From the NCBI RefSeq assembly GCF_024748695.1, contig NZ_CP087176.1, forward strand, positions 179,501 through 243,500: 64,000 nt of DNA, given 5' to 3'. Under the pieces are notes generated by a model. That model made no database searches. It saw nothing but the letters and a program-made list of their open reading frames with translations, and was not told where the DNA came from. This document shows positions 54,977 through 64,000 of the stretch, piece by piece. The translations under genes and the position numbers were made by a program. This DNA is from Pseudomonas sp. B21-040 (GTDB lineage: Bacteria > Pseudomonadota > Gammaproteobacteria > Pseudomonadales > Pseudomonadaceae). Position 1 is the stretch's first letter. Each line of letters starts with the position of its first letter.

Positions 54977-56575
54977 TTAGTTACTGATTGCCAAAATGCT
55001 CGCCTGATACGCGCCGACAAACACGTCGAAATCACCGACTTCGTTCTGTTCCAGCTCAACCTGCTGGGCCAGCGACGAACGCGCCAGTTCTTCAAACTTG
55101 GCCTGCTCATCCGCCGCCAATGGCTCGCTGCGGAAGAACTCGGCATGGGCCTGGCTTTGACGCAAGGAGAACTGCGCGAAACTTTCCTTGTGCTCAGCCA
55201 TCGATGCCAACACCTGGGCCGACGGTGTCAGGGACGGATCCTGGACCTTGGCCATTTGCGTATCCAGCGCCTTGCTGTGCGCATCTCCGCCATGGCTCTG
55301 ATCGAGCAGTGCGGCCAGCGGAGCGATTTTTTCCAGCAGCTCGCCCGCCCACTCTTTCAGGTCAACCGGCTGGCCATCCCGTTGCAGTTGCAGGCCCGGA
55401 CGACGACCTTCCTTGACCACGCTGAGGAAGTTCGACGTCGCGTTGCCGCAACTGGTGTTGGTCAGCAGCGGGCTGTCGTTCAGCGCGCAATACAGCAGGA
55501 ACGCATCGAGGAAACGCGACTCGGTGAGATCGATGCCCATTGGCAGGAACGGGTTGATGTCCAGGCAGCGCACTTCAACGTACTGAATGCCACGGGCCAC
55601 CAGCGCCTGAATCGGCCGTTCGCCGGTGTAGGTCACGCGCTTCGGGCGGATGTTGGAGTAGTACTCGTTTTCGATCTGCAGAATGTTGGTGTTGAGCTGA
55701 ACCCACTCACCGTCCTGATGCGTGCCGATCTCGACATACGGTGCATACGGTGTGGCGACCGCTTTGCGCAGGCTATCGGTGTAGCTCGACAGATCGTTGT
55801 AGCACGGCGTCAAGCCGGCCTGGGCGTTGCTCTGGTAACCCAGGTCGCTCATGCGCAGGCTGGTGGCGTACGGCAGGTACAAGGTGTCCGGGTCCAGTTG
55901 TTCCAACTGGTGCGAGCGACCACGCAGGAAGCCGGCGTCCAGTGCGGGCGAGGCGCCAAACAGGTACATCAGCAGCCAGCTGTAGCGGCGGAAGTTGCGG
56001 ATCAGGGCGATGTAGGCCGTTGACTGATAGTCGCGATCGTCGCCAACAAAATCTTCAACTTGCTTGAGCAGCGGCCAGAGCTTTTCCGGCAGGGAAAAGT
56101 TGTAGTGGATCCCGGCGATGCACTGCATGGTCTTGCCGTAACGCAGGGCCAGGCCCTTGCGATACACGTACTTGAGCTGCCCGATGTTGGACGTGCCGTA
56201 GTAGGCAATCGGGATGTCTTCCTCGGCCGGCAACGGGCACGGCATCGAGGGGCTCCACAGGTACTCGTTGCCGAGCTTGCTGTAGGCAAAACGGTGAATC
56301 TTGTCCAGGCTCGCCAACGTGTCCGCCGGGTCGGGCAGGGCCGGAGTGATGAACTCCAGCAGCGACTCGGAATAGTCGGTGGTGATCTGTTCGTTGGTCA
56401 GCGCGGAACCCAATTCTTCCGGGTGCGGCGTTTGCGCCAGGCGACCTTCGCCGGTCACGCGCAGGCATTCACGTTCGATGCCGTGAAGGCACTGTTCGAG
56501 CAGAGAGAGGTTAGCGCGCTCGCCAAGCAGGGCCAGGCGGCGGTTGAGAAGTTCGCTCAAGTTGGATTCCTTCAC
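54977..56575 (-). CDS. gshA: Glutamate-cysteine ligase
   Basis: A 532-residue GshA of the gammaproteobacterial type, close to the 518 of E. coli. [43 protein letters not shown] and [18 protein letters not shown] are active-site stretches. It joins glutamate and cysteine, the first step of glutathione synthesis, and is normally fed back by glutathione. Monocistronic. Confidence 0.96.
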   Translation of the reverse strand: MKESNLSELLNRRLALLGERANLSLLEQCLHGIERECLRVTGEGRLAQTPHPEELGSALTNEQITTDYSESLLEFITPALPDPADTLASLDKIHRFAYSKLGNEYLWSPSMPCPLPAEEDIPIAYYGTSNIGQLKYVYRKGLALRYGKTMQCIAGIHYNFSLPEKLWPLLKQVEDFVGDDRDYQSTAYIALIRNFRRYSWLLMYLFGASPALDAGFLRGRSHQLEQLDPDTLYLPYATSLRMSDLGYQSNAQAGLTPCYNDLSSYTDSLRKAVATPYAPYVEIGTHQDGEWVQLNTNILQIENEYYSNIRPKRVTYTGERPIQALVARGIQYVEVRCLDINPFLPMGIDLTESRFLDAFLLYCALNDSPLLTNTSCGNATSNFLSVVKEGRRPGLQLQRDGQPVDLKEWAGELLEKIAPLAALLDQSHGGDAHSKALDTQMAKVQDPSLTPSAQVLASMAEHKESFAQFSLRQSQAHAEFFRSEPLAADEQAKFEELARSSLAQQVELEQNEVGDFDVFVGAYQASILAISN

Positions 56576-56731
56576 GCGTCAGTCGCCCCAATATGGGGGT
56601 GGGCAGGACGGTCTACAAGGGTGAAGTTAAAACTGGCGTTTTCGCCTGGTTTTTCGGGCTCTCAAAGCCCCTGTGGAGCCACCGGCTTCAATCCTTGAAT
56701 CTGGCAGATGCACGCGAAGGAAACGCAATCC

Positions 56732-56822
56732 CTGTGGGAGCGGGCTTGCCCGCGAAGGCGGTGTGTCAGACGACTTGATGTTGACTGACACTCCCTTTTC
56801 GCGGGCAAGCCCGCTCCCACAG
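56732..56822. repeat. REP pair, family B (nearly perfect)
   Basis: CTGTGGGAGCGGGCTTGCCC (from 56732) and its inverse GGGCAAGCCCGCTCCCACAG ending at 56822. The least decayed family B copy, a REP doublet. Confidence 0.92.
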
Positions 56823-56878
56823 GAAACTCCGACGCTGCTGTCACAGCGCTGAAATTAACTCAAATTGATGACGACTAG

Positions 56879-57262
56879 CTACAGGACAGCGAACGTGCCT
56901 TGCGCTTTTGCGACCAGTTTGTCGCCCTGCATCACATCGGCTTCGACCACCAATGTGCGTCGGCCCGGGTGAATCACCCGTGCCGTGCACATCACTTCGC
57001 CGTCGGATACCGCGCGGATGTAGTTGATCTTGCACTCGATGGTCGCGCTCTGCTGGTCAAAGCCGTGGGCGCTGGAACAGGCCAGCCCCATGGCAATGTC
57101 CACCAGACTGAACAAGGCCCCGCCGTGCAGCTTGCCAGCGCGATTGCGCAACTCGGGCTCAAGCACCAGGGCGACGTGCGCCACCCCGGTTTCCAGGCTG
57201 TGCAAGCGACAGCCCAGCAGCTTGAAAAAGGCACTTTCGGTGTACCCGGCGGGGATGTCCAT
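56879..57262 (-). CDS. PaaI-type hotdog thioesterase
   Basis: A 127-residue hotdog-fold protein. The helix motif RAGKLHGGALFSLVDIAMGL carries the conserved HGG; the final strands are GRRTLVVEADVMQGDKLVAK. It probably hydrolyses an acyl- or aryl-CoA. Its ATG shares one base with the tex stop (TGATG), so it is translationally coupled to tex, an odd functional pairing. Confidence 0.85.
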   Translation of the reverse strand: MDIPAGYTESAFFKLLGCRLHSLETGVAHVALVLEPELRNRAGKLHGGALFSLVDIAMGLACSSAHGFDQQSATIECKINYIRAVSDGEVMCTARVIHPGRRTLVVEADVMQGDKLVAKAQGTFAVL

Positions 57263-59586
57263 CAGCGTTTCTTCAACTGCTTGGCGTTGGCGAACAGCGA
57301 CGCCATGGCGTTGTTGCTCGGTGCGGCAGCTGTGGTTTCCTTACGCGGTGCGGTGTTCTGGGACTGGCGTGGCGCCGACCCCGGACGTGCACCGCGAGCG
57401 CCGTCGATTTTCTCGCCCGGGGTGTCGCTCATGCGCATCGACAGGCCCACGCGTTTGCGCGGGATGTCGATTTCCATGACTTTCACCTTCACCACGTCAC
57501 CGGCCTTCACCGCTTCGCGTGGGTCCTTGATGAACTTCTCCGAAAGCGCGGAGATGTGCACCAAGCCGTCCTGATGCACGCCGATGTCGACGAACGCACC
57601 GAAGTTGGTCACGTTGGTGACGACGCCTTCGAGGATCATCCCCAGTTGCAGGTCCTTGAGGTCTTCGACGCCTTCCTGGAACTCGGCGGTCTTGAACTCG
57701 GGACGCGGGTCGCGACCGGGTTTTTCCAGCTCTTGCAGGATGTCGGTGACCGTTGGCAGACCGAAGGTTTCGTCGGTGTACTTCTTCGGATCGAGACGCT
57801 TGAGGAAGCTGGCGTCGCCAATCAGCGAACGGATGTCACGGTCGGTTTCAGCGGCAATGCGCTGCACCAACGGATAGGCTTCCGGGTGAACGGCCGAGGA
57901 ATCCAGCGGGTTGTCACCGTTCATCACGCGCAAGAAACCGGCGGCCTGTTCGAAGGTTTTCTCGCCCAGACGCGCGACTTTCTTCAATGCCGCACGGGTT
58001 TTGAACGCGCCGTGTTCATCGCGATGGCTGACGATGTTCTGTGCCAGGGTCGCGTTGAGGCCGGAGATGCGCGCCAGCAGCGCCACGGAGGCGGTGTTGA
58101 CGTCGACGCCCACGGCGTTCACGCAGTCTTCGACGACCGCGTCCAGGCCACGCGCCAGTTTCAGCTGCGACACGTCGTGCTGGTACTGGCCGACACCGAT
58201 GGATTTCGGATCGATCTTCACCAGCTCAGCCAGTGGATCCTGCAAGCGACGGGCAATCGACACCGCACCACGGATCGATACGTCCAGGTCCGGGAATTCT
58301 TTGGAAGCCAGTTCCGACGCCGAGTAAACCGATGCACCGGCCTCGGAGACCATGACTTTGGTCATCTTCATCGCTGGGTATTTCTTGATCAGCTCGGCGG
58401 CCAGCTTGTCGGTTTCACGGCTGGCGGTGCCGTTGCCGATGGCGATCAGATCGACCGAATGCTTGGCACACAGGGCGGCGAGAATCGCGAGGGTCTGATC
58501 CCACTTGTTGTGCGGCACATGCGGGTAAACGGTGGCGTGGTCCAGCAGCTTGCCGGTGGCATCGACCACGGCGACCTTGCAGCCGGTACGCAGGCCCGGG
58601 TCGAGGCCCAGTGTCGCGCGCGGGCCGGCTGGAGCCGACAGCAGCAAGTCATGCAGGTTGTGCGCGAACACGTTGATCGCTTCGGTTTCCGCACCGTCGC
58701 GCAGCTCACCCAGCAGGTCGGTTTCAAGGTGGGTGTAGAGCTTGACCTTCCAGGTCCAGCGCACCACTTCGCCCAGCCATTTGTCGGCGGCGCGGTTCTG
58801 GTTCTGGATACCGAATTGCTGGCCGATCATGCCCTCGCACGGGTGCATGGTGCCCGGCAGTTCGTCACCGACTTTCAGGGCCGAACTCAAAATGCCTTCG
58901 TTGCGGCCACGGAAAATTGCCAGCGCGCGGTGCGACGGCATGCTTTTCAGCGGTTCGTCGTGTTCGAAGTAGTCGCGGAACTTGGCGCCTTCCTCTTCCT
59001 TGCCAGCGATAACGCGGGCACTGAGGGTAGCCTCCTGCTTTAGGTAGCTGCGCAGTTTGTCCAGCAAACCGGCGTCTTCGGCGAAGCGCTCCATGAGGAT
59101 GTACTTGGCGCCTTCGAGGGCGGCCTTCACATCGGCCACGCCTTTTTCTGCATTCACGAAGCGTGCGGCTTCAGCGTCGGGCGTCAGGGATGGATCGTTG
59201 AACAGGCCGTCAGCCAGTTCGCCGAGGCCGGCTTCCAGGGCAATCTGGCCCTTGGTGCGGCGCTTTTGCTTGTACGGCAGGTACAAGTCTTCGAGGCGGG
59301 TCTTGGTGTCGGCGAGTTTGATATCGCGCTCAAGTGCCGGGGTCAGCTTGCCTTGCTCTTCGATGCTGGCGAGGATGCTGATGCGCCGTTCGTCGAGTTC
59401 TCGCAGGTAGCGCAGACGCTCTTCCAGATGACGCAACTGGATGTCATCGAGGCTGCCGGTCACTTCTTTCCGGTAACGGGCGATGAAGGGAACGGTAGAG
59501 CCTTCATCGAGTAGCGCGACGGCCGCTTCGACCTGTTGTGGGCGTACACCGAGTTCCTCGGCGATGCGGCTGTTGATGCTGTCCAT
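57262..59586 (-). CDS. tex: Tex, S1-domain transcription accessory protein
   Basis: A 774-residue nucleic-acid-binding protein. In order: Tex N-terminal helical region ([20 protein letters not shown]), YqgF-like domain ([18 protein letters not shown]), helix-hairpin-helix ([18 protein letters not shown]), and an S1 domain ([20 protein letters not shown]) followed by a basic tail. It is linked to transcription and to toxin-gene regulation in other species. The start at 59586 ([14 protein letters not shown]) has AGGTGG upstream. Confidence 0.95.
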   Translation of the reverse strand: MDSINSRIAEELGVRPQQVEAAVALLDEGSTVPFIARYRKEVTGSLDDIQLRHLEERLRYLRELDERRISILASIEEQGKLTPALERDIKLADTKTRLEDLYLPYKQKRRTKGQIALEAGLGELADGLFNDPSLTPDAEAARFVNAEKGVADVKAALEGAKYILMERFAEDAGLLDKLRSYLKQEATLSARVIAGKEEEGAKFRDYFEHDEPLKSMPSHRALAIFRGRNEGILSSALKVGDELPGTMHPCEGMIGQQFGIQNQNRAADKWLGEVVRWTWKVKLYTHLETDLLGELRDGAETEAINVFAHNLHDLLLSAPAGPRATLGLDPGLRTGCKVAVVDATGKLLDHATVYPHVPHNKWDQTLAILAALCAKHSVDLIAIGNGTASRETDKLAAELIKKYPAMKMTKVMVSEAGASVYSASELASKEFPDLDVSIRGAVSIARRLQDPLAELVKIDPKSIGVGQYQHDVSQLKLARGLDAVVEDCVNAVGVDVNTASVALLARISGLNATLAQNIVSHRDEHGAFKTRAALKKVARLGEKTFEQAAGFLRVMNGDNPLDSSAVHPEAYPLVQRIAAETDRDIRSLIGDASFLKRLDPKKYTDETFGLPTVTDILQELEKPGRDPRPEFKTAEFQEGVEDLKDLQLGMILEGVVTNVTNFGAFVDIGVHQDGLVHISALSEKFIKDPREAVKAGDVVKVKVMEIDIPRKRVGLSMRMSDTPGEKIDGARGARPGSAPRQSQNTAPRKETTAAAPSNNAMASLFANAKQLKKR

Positions 59587-59947
59587 AAAACCACCTGACA
59601 AATTGTGAAAGCAGGCTCGCAGGCGCAGAGATAGAGGCTCTGCGAGTCTGGTTGAGCGGCCTGGCCTGCGCCGCTGCCTGGATCAAAGGGCACCCCATTG
59701 ACCCGTGAAATCGAACAATTACTGCGGGCGGCAGGAAAATAAATAGCGCCTGCCTGTAGTACCTGTCTGATGTTGCCTGACACAAAACGCCGCGCATTAT
59801 AACCAGCGTTCGCGCATTCCGGGGCATCGCTGGCGGGAAGGGGAATGGCCGGTTTACTGGCGGTGGAGGAAAAATCTGCTAACAATGCACACGGTGCGTA
59901 TAACGGCAGCTACGCCATAATGCGCGCCGAGATCAAAGGAGCATCTA
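59587..59947. other. 361-base divergent control region of tex and ompR
   Basis: Both promoters should lie here. GGCAGG (59730-59735) and CCTGCC (59749-59754) make a short hairpin. The AAAGGAG before ompR ends near 59942. No gene or repeat seen. Confidence 0.5.
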
Positions 59948-60688
59948 ATGAGCAGCACTGCAAACACTGCTGAAGGCGAAAAAATTCTTATTGTTGACGA
60001 CGATCCGGGCCTCAGCAGCCTGCTGGAGCGTTTTTTCGTCAGCAAGGGCTACCGCGCCCGCGCCGTACCCAACACCGAGCAGATGGATCGTCTGCTGTCG
60101 CGTGAAGTGTTCAACCTGGTCGTCCTCGACCTGATGCTGCCCGGCGAAGACGGCTTGACCGCCTGCCGCCGCCTGCGCGCCGCGAACAATCAGATTCCGA
60201 TCATCATGCTGACCGCCAAGGGCGATGAGCTGAGCCGTATCAAGGGCCTGGAACTGGGCGCCGACGATTACCTGGCCAAGCCGTTCAACCCGGATGAGCT
60301 GATGGCCCGCGTCAAAGCGGTCCTGCGTCGTCAGTCGACACCTGTGCCGGGAGCACCGGGCAGCGAAGACGAAAGCGTGACCTTCGGTGATTACGTACTG
60401 TCGCTGGCGACCCGCGAACTCAAGCGTGGCGACGAAGTGCACATGCTCACCACCGGTGAGTTTGCGGTCCTCAAGGCATTGGTGATGAACGCGCGTCAGC
60501 CACTGACCCGCGACAAGTTGATGAACCTGGCCCGTGGCCGCGAGTGGGATGCCCTGGAGCGTTCCATCGACGTGCAGATCTCCCGTCTGCGCCGGATGAT
60601 CGAACCCGATCCGTCCAAGCCGCGTTACATCCAGACAGTCTGGGGCGTGGGCTACGTGTTCGTTCCGGATGGCGCCGCCACCAAGTGA
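59948..60688 (+). CDS. ompR: Osmolarity response regulator OmpR
   Basis: A 246-residue regulator. Receiver: VDDDP, phospho-Asp61 in VVLDLMLPGEDG, Lys in DYLAKPFNPDELMARV. Winged helix: LTTGEFAVLKALVMNARQPL, and RSIDVQISRLRRMIEPDPSK. AAAGGAG lies shortly before the ATG. The cognate kinase envZ follows after a 103-base gap that holds a REP pair. Confidence 0.95.
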   Translation: MSSTANTAEGEKILIVDDDPGLSSLLERFFVSKGYRARAVPNTEQMDRLLSREVFNLVVLDLMLPGEDGLTACRRLRAANNQIPIIMLTAKGDELSRIKGLELGADDYLAKPFNPDELMARVKAVLRRQSTPVPGAPGSEDESVTFGDYVLSLATRELKRGDEVHMLTTGEFAVLKALVMNARQPLTRDKLMNLARGREWDALERSIDVQISRLRRMIEPDPSKPRYIQTVWGVGYVFVPDGAATK

Positions 60689-60697
60689 TCGGCGATT

Positions 60698-60776
60698 TGT
60701 AGGAGCGGGTCCTGCGGACGACATTGTCCGCAGACTCGCGATCCGCAATATGCGAGCATCGCTCGCTCCTGCAAGT
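60698..60776. repeat. REP pair, family B, between ompR and envZ
   Basis: TGTAGGAGCGGGTCCTGCGGA and inverse units with GCGAGCATCGCTCGCTCCTG, degenerate in the centre, fill the space between two co-directional genes. Confidence 0.7.
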
Positions 60777-60791
60777 GTGTAGCGGTTATCC

Positions 60792-62105
60792 ATGAAAACC
60801 CCCGTTTGGTTCCCCCAGAGTTTCTTCTCCCGCACCCTTTGGCTGGTGCTGATCGTCGTTCTGTTTTCCAAGGCGCTGACCCTGGTTTATCTGTTGATGA
60901 ACGAAGACGTGCTGGTGGACCGGCAATACAGCCACGGTGTCGCCCTGACGCTGCGCGCCTATTGGGCCGCCGATGAAGAAAACCGCGCGAAGATCGCCGA
61001 TGCCGCCACCCTGATTCGGGTGGTGGGTGCCGGTGTGCCTGAGGGTGAGCAGCACTGGCCATACAGCGAGATCTACCAGCGGCAGATGCAGGCTGAACTG
61101 GGCGCCGATACCGAAGTCCGGTTACGCATGCACTCGCCGCCGGCGCTGTGGGTCCGGGCGCCGAGCCTGGGTGATGGCTGGCTGAAAGTGCCGCTGTATC
61201 CGCATCCATTGCGGGGGCAGAAAATCTGGAACGTGCTCGGCTGGTTCCTCGCCATTGGCTTGTTGTCCACGGCGTCGGCATGGATCTTCGTCAGTCAGCT
61301 CAACCAACCATTGAAACGTCTGGTGTATGCCGCAAGGCAACTCGGCCAGGGGCGCAGCGTGCGATTGCCCATCAGCGACACGCCCAGCGAAATGACCGAG
61401 GTGTATCGCGCCTTCAATCAGATGGCGGAGGACGTCGAGCAGGCAGGCCGGGAACGCGAGCTGATGCTGGCCGGTGTGTCCCATGACTTGCGTACGCCGT
61501 TGACCCGATTGCGCTTGTCCCTGGAGCTGATGGGTGATCGCACCGATCTGACCGACGACATGGTGCGCGACATCGAAGACATGGACGCAATCCTCGATCA
61601 GTTCCTGGCGTTTATCCGCGATGGTCGTGACGAGTCGGTGGAGGAAGTGGACCTCAGCGACCTGGTGCGCGAAGTCGCGGCACCGTACAACCAGAACGAA
61701 GAAAGAGTGCGTTTGCGCCTGGAGCCGATCCAGCCGTTTCCATTGCGCCGGGTGTCGATGAAACGCCTGTTGAACAACCTGATCGGCAATGCCTTGCATC
61801 ACGCCGGCAGCGGCGTTGAGGTGGCGGCCTATGTGTCTGGCGATACTGCCGCGCCGTATGTGGTGCTGAGTGTCATGGACCGTGGGGCAGGGATTGATCC
61901 GTCGGAGCTCGAAGCGATCTTCAATCCATTCACTCGGGGGGATCGTGCCCGGGGTGGCAAAGGGACCGGCCTGGGCCTGGCGATCGTGAAGCGGATTGCT
62001 TCGATGCACGGTGGGAATGTTGAGTTGCGTAACCGTTCCGGTGGCGGGCTGGAAGCTCGGGTACGGTTGCCGCTGGGGTTGATGTTGCCGCGGGATGCTG
62101 TCTAA
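60792..62105 (+). CDS. envZ: Sensor histidine kinase EnvZ
   Basis: A 437-residue inner-membrane kinase. TM1 (about 15-36), a periplasmic part of about 110 residues, TM2 (about 149-167), HAMP (NQPLKRLVYAARQLGQGRSV), the phospho-acceptor His231 in GVSHDLRTPLTRLRLS, and an ATPase domain with NLIGNALHHAG (N box), VMDRGAGID (G1) and GGKGTGLGLAIV (G2). It phosphorylates OmpR. It ends at 62105, before a family A repeat. Confidence 0.95.
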   Translation: MKTPVWFPQSFFSRTLWLVLIVVLFSKALTLVYLLMNEDVLVDRQYSHGVALTLRAYWAADEENRAKIADAATLIRVVGAGVPEGEQHWPYSEIYQRQMQAELGADTEVRLRMHSPPALWVRAPSLGDGWLKVPLYPHPLRGQKIWNVLGWFLAIGLLSTASAWIFVSQLNQPLKRLVYAARQLGQGRSVRLPISDTPSEMTEVYRAFNQMAEDVEQAGRERELMLAGVSHDLRTPLTRLRLSLELMGDRTDLTDDMVRDIEDMDAILDQFLAFIRDGRDESVEEVDLSDLVREVAAPYNQNEERVRLRLEPIQPFPLRRVSMKRLLNNLIGNALHHAGSGVEVAAYVSGDTAAPYVVLSVMDRGAGIDPSELEAIFNPFTRGDRARGGKGTGLGLAIVKRIASMHGGNVELRNRSGGGLEARVRLPLGLMLPRDAV

Positions 62106-62123
62106 GCGCCGGTATTTTTACCT

Positions 62124-62234
62124 GATCGTTCCCACGCTCCGCGTGGGAATGCAGCCTGGGACGCTCCGCGTCCCATTCAAAGCCGAACGCGGAGCGTCCG
62201 TTGATGCATTCCCACGCGGAGCGTGGGAACGATC
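62124..62234. repeat. Long REP-type palindrome, family A
   Basis: From GATCGTTCCCACGCTCCGCG to GGAGCGTGGGAACGATC, with inner GGGACGCTCCGCGTCCC / AACGCGGAGCGTCC. It lies between the convergent envZ and rimK genes. Confidence 0.9.
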
Positions 62235-62238
62235 AGCC

Positions 62239-63144
62239 TCAGCCCTTTCCTTTGGTTCGGGTCATGTTCGGCCCGCCATTCTTTTCCAGATGCTCGATGA
62301 TGATCCCCGCCACGTTTTTCCCGGTGGTGGTTTCGATCCCTTCCAGTCCCGGCGACGAATTGACTTCCATCACCAGCGGCCCGTGATTGGAGCGCAGGAT
62401 GTCCACGCCCGCCACCGCCAGGCCCATCACCTTCGCTGCACGCAACGCGGTCATGCGTTCTTCGGGTGTGATCTTGATCAGGCTGGCGCTGCCACCTCGA
62501 TGCAGGTTGGAGCGGAACTCCCCGGGCTTGGCCTGACGCTTCATTGCTGCGATCACCTTGTCGCCGACCACGAAGCAACGAATGTCGGCCCCGCCGGCTT
62601 CCTTGATGTATTCCTGAACCATGATGTTCTGCTTCAGGCCCATGAACGCTTCAATCACCGACTCCGCCGCCGTCGCCGTTTCACACAACACCACACCAAT
62701 GCCTTGGGTCCCTTCCAGCACCTTGATCACGAGCGGGGCGCCGTTGACCATGTCGATCAGGTCGGGAATGTCATCCGGCGAGTGAGCGAACCCGGTCACC
62801 GGCAGGCCGATGCCGCGACGTGACAGCAATTGCAACGAACGCAGCTTGTCCCGCGAACGGGCAATGGCCACCGATTCATTGAGCGGAAACACGCCCATCA
62901 TTTCAAACTGGCGCAACACCGCGCAGCCATAAAACGTGACCGACGCACCGATCCGGGGGATCACCGCGTCGAACCCTTCCAGCGGCTTGCCGCGGTAGTG
63001 GATCTGCGGCTTGTGGCTGGCAATGTTCATGTAGGCGCGCAGGGTGTCGATCACCACCATTTCATGGCCACGCTCGGTACCGGCTTCAACCAGACGACGA
63101 GTGGAATACAGACGCGGGTTCCGCGACAGCACAGCGATCTTCAT
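62239..63144 (-). CDS. rimK: Ribosomal protein S6 glutamate ligase RimK
   Basis: A 301-residue ATP-grasp ligase: [56 protein letters not shown], and metal-binding [14 protein letters not shown]. It adds glutamates to the C-terminus of S6, remodelling ribosomes; in P. fluorescens this affects surface colonisation (established for rimABK). The start overlaps the rimB stop by four bases. Confidence 0.94.
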   Translation of the reverse strand: MKIAVLSRNPRLYSTRRLVEAGTERGHEMVVIDTLRAYMNIASHKPQIHYRGKPLEGFDAVIPRIGASVTFYGCAVLRQFEMMGVFPLNESVAIARSRDKLRSLQLLSRRGIGLPVTGFAHSPDDIPDLIDMVNGAPLVIKVLEGTQGIGVVLCETATAAESVIEAFMGLKQNIMVQEYIKEAGGADIRCFVVGDKVIAAMKRQAKPGEFRSNLHRGGSASLIKITPEERMTALRAAKVMGLAVAGVDILRSNHGPLVMEVNSSPGLEGIETTTGKNVAGIIIEHLEKNGGPNMTRTKGKG

Positions 63145-63629
63145 GCAACACCTGTGGAGGAGGTAGATACCGGGAACACCGGCTTGTCTTGTACGTACTT
63201 GATGCCCGGATTGACCACCAGCTGGCCGTGAATCAGGGCTTTGGAACCGAGCAACAGGCGATAACGCATGGATTTGCGGCAGGCGAGCGTGAACTCGACC
63301 CGCCAGACCCGATCACCGAGGGCCAGGGTGGTGCTGACCACGTATCGCTTCTGCGCGTGACCGTTGGAGCTTTTAATGGTTTTCATCGTCACCAGTGGCG
63401 CTTCGCAGCGTCGATGGCGCAACTGCACCACCGTGCCCAAGTGCGCGGTGAAGCGAACCCACTGCTCGCCATCGCGCTCGAACGGCTCGATGTCGGTGGC
63501 ATGCAGGCTGGAGGTACTGGCACCGGTGTCGATTTTTGCCCGCAGGCCCGCGACTCCCAAATCCGGGAGCGCCACCCACTCGCGCAGACCGACAACGGTC
63601 AAATGGTCAAATGTCTTCAAAGTGCTCAA
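63141..63629 (-). CDS. rimB: RimB, retropepsin-like Zn/aspartyl protease family
   Basis: A 162-residue protein: [31 protein letters not shown] contains the DTGA catalytic triplet of the retropepsin-like DUF785 group; residues LLLGSKAL near the end fit the same fold. In P. fluorescens RimB trims or regulates glutamylated S6 together with RimK. The most likely start is TTG at 63629, which overlaps the rimA stop (TTGA). Confidence 0.85.
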   Translation of the reverse strand: MSTLKTFDHLTVVGLREWVALPDLGVAGLRAKIDTGASTSSLHATDIEPFERDGEQWVRFTAHLGTVVQLRHRRCEAPLVTMKTIKSSNGHAQKRYVVSTTLALGDRVWRVEFTLACRKSMRYRLLLGSKALIHGQLVVNPGIKYVQDKPVFPVSTSSTGVA

Positions 63630-63757
63630 CCGGTAGAAACCGCACGGCCCGGCAAGCGGCCGAATTCGCGGTATTCACGCAGAATAATGGTTAAAAGGCG
63701 ACAGATATCTACGGCCCGGATTTCCAGCCCCTGCGAGAGGTTCTGGAATGCGTGCAT
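63626..63757 (-). CDS. rimA: RimA, small protein of the rimABK operon
   Basis: A 43-residue frame, MHAFQNLSQGLEIRAVDICR then LLTIILREYREFGRLPGR and AVSTG, lies directly upstream of rimB and overlaps its start by four bases. RimA in P. fluorescens is a small regulator of RimK; the name is by position and size, recalled rather than aligned. The Shine-Dalgarno is weak (CGGA nine bases before the ATG). Confidence 0.6.
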   Translation of the reverse strand: MHAFQNLSQGLEIRAVDICRLLTIILREYREFGRLPGRAVSTG

Positions 63758-63836
63758 TGTAATCCGAGCCGGTGGAATTCTTGGTACGACTGAAACGGTA
63801 GTACAGTTCAGCAATATTTCAGAATGAGGAAATCCC

Positions 63837-64000
63837 ATGGCACAAAAAAACGAAGAGGACGATAAAGTCCGTCTCGATAAATGGTTGTGGGCCGCGCGTT
63901 TTTACAAAACCCGTGCCTTGGCCAAGGCTGCCATTGAAAGCGGCAAGGTGCATTGCCGGGGCGAGCGTTGCAAGCCAGGCAAGGAACCGAGAGTCGGCGA
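63837..64000 (+). CDS. hslR: Heat shock protein 15 / S4-domain RNA-binding protein (partial)
   Basis: The first 54 residues of an S4-domain protein: VRLDKWLWAARFYKTRALAK, then AIESGKVHCRGERCKPGKE. HslR binds free 50S subunits with a stalled nascent chain. The frame runs off the window. GAGGA (63826-63830) fixes the ATG at 63837. It is divergent from rimA, 79 bases apart. Confidence 0.92.
   Translation, partial: MAQKNEEDDKVRLDKWLWAARFYKTRALAKAAIESGKVHCRGERCKPGKEPRVG

Overview
The window is a chromosomal segment of a Pseudomonas of the fluorescens group. The evidence is the gene order (gabD-gabT, then desA, oscA-sbp-cysTWA, gshA, tex, ompR-envZ, rimABK, hslR), the GC-rich codon use, and many REP-type palindromes between genes. 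No tRNA, rRNA, CRISPR array, prophage or insertion sequence was found. Both ends cut a gene: gabD on the left, hslR on the right.

Layout. 1-1.9 kb: GABA catabolism (gabD end, gabT). 1.9-7.6 kb: a receiver-HDOD protein, a PAS-GGDEF diguanylate cyclase, an acyl desaturase and a membrane PAS-GGDEF-EAL protein. 7.9-11.9 kb: small OscA and the sulfate ABC transporter. 12-15.8 kb: mixed regulators, including a receiver-only response regulator and a HipB/HipA pair whose HipA has lost its kinase core. 15.8-23.4 kb: a second desaturase with a divergent AraC regulator, a serine hydrolase, an unusual sigma-54 activator, an orphan MetQ-like binding protein and a four-gene amino-acid ABC transporter. 23.5-30.1 kb: an AAA ATPase and a TriABC-like RND efflux operon with two adaptors. 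30.2-31.8 kb: a methyltransferase and a small DUF3077/DUF6124-type gene behind a structured C4-like RNA. 31.8-44.7 kb: sulfur scavenging (metNIQ, a DszA-like monooxygenase, two SfnB-like flavoenzymes, cystine uptake tcyJLN, dcyD, serine acetyltransferase). 45-51 kb: a BCCT transporter, SDR, LysR, HicAB and an aldo/keto reductase. 51.2-54.8 kb: tauABCD. 55-64 kb: gshA, a thioesterase, tex, ompR-envZ, rimK/rimB/rimA and hslR.

The unifying theme is sulfur: import of sulfate, methionine, cystine and taurine, desulfonation of organosulfur compounds, D-cysteine breakdown, O-acetylserine synthesis and glutathione synthesis lie within about 50 kb.

The most interesting structure is at 31.29-31.54 kb on the minus strand. 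A promoter-like sequence is followed by a 78-nt fold resembling the C4 antisense RNA of phage P1/P7 immunity. Two short unpaired stretches of that fold are complementary, in the right order, to two flanking target pairs, and one pair overlaps the Shine-Dalgarno of the small DUF gene. This looks like a chromosomal C4-type antisense switch. Other points of note are a precise in-frame HipA kinase deletion, two long modular palindromes whose arms vary together, and several very small genes (oscA, rimA, a 22-codon leader before sfnB).
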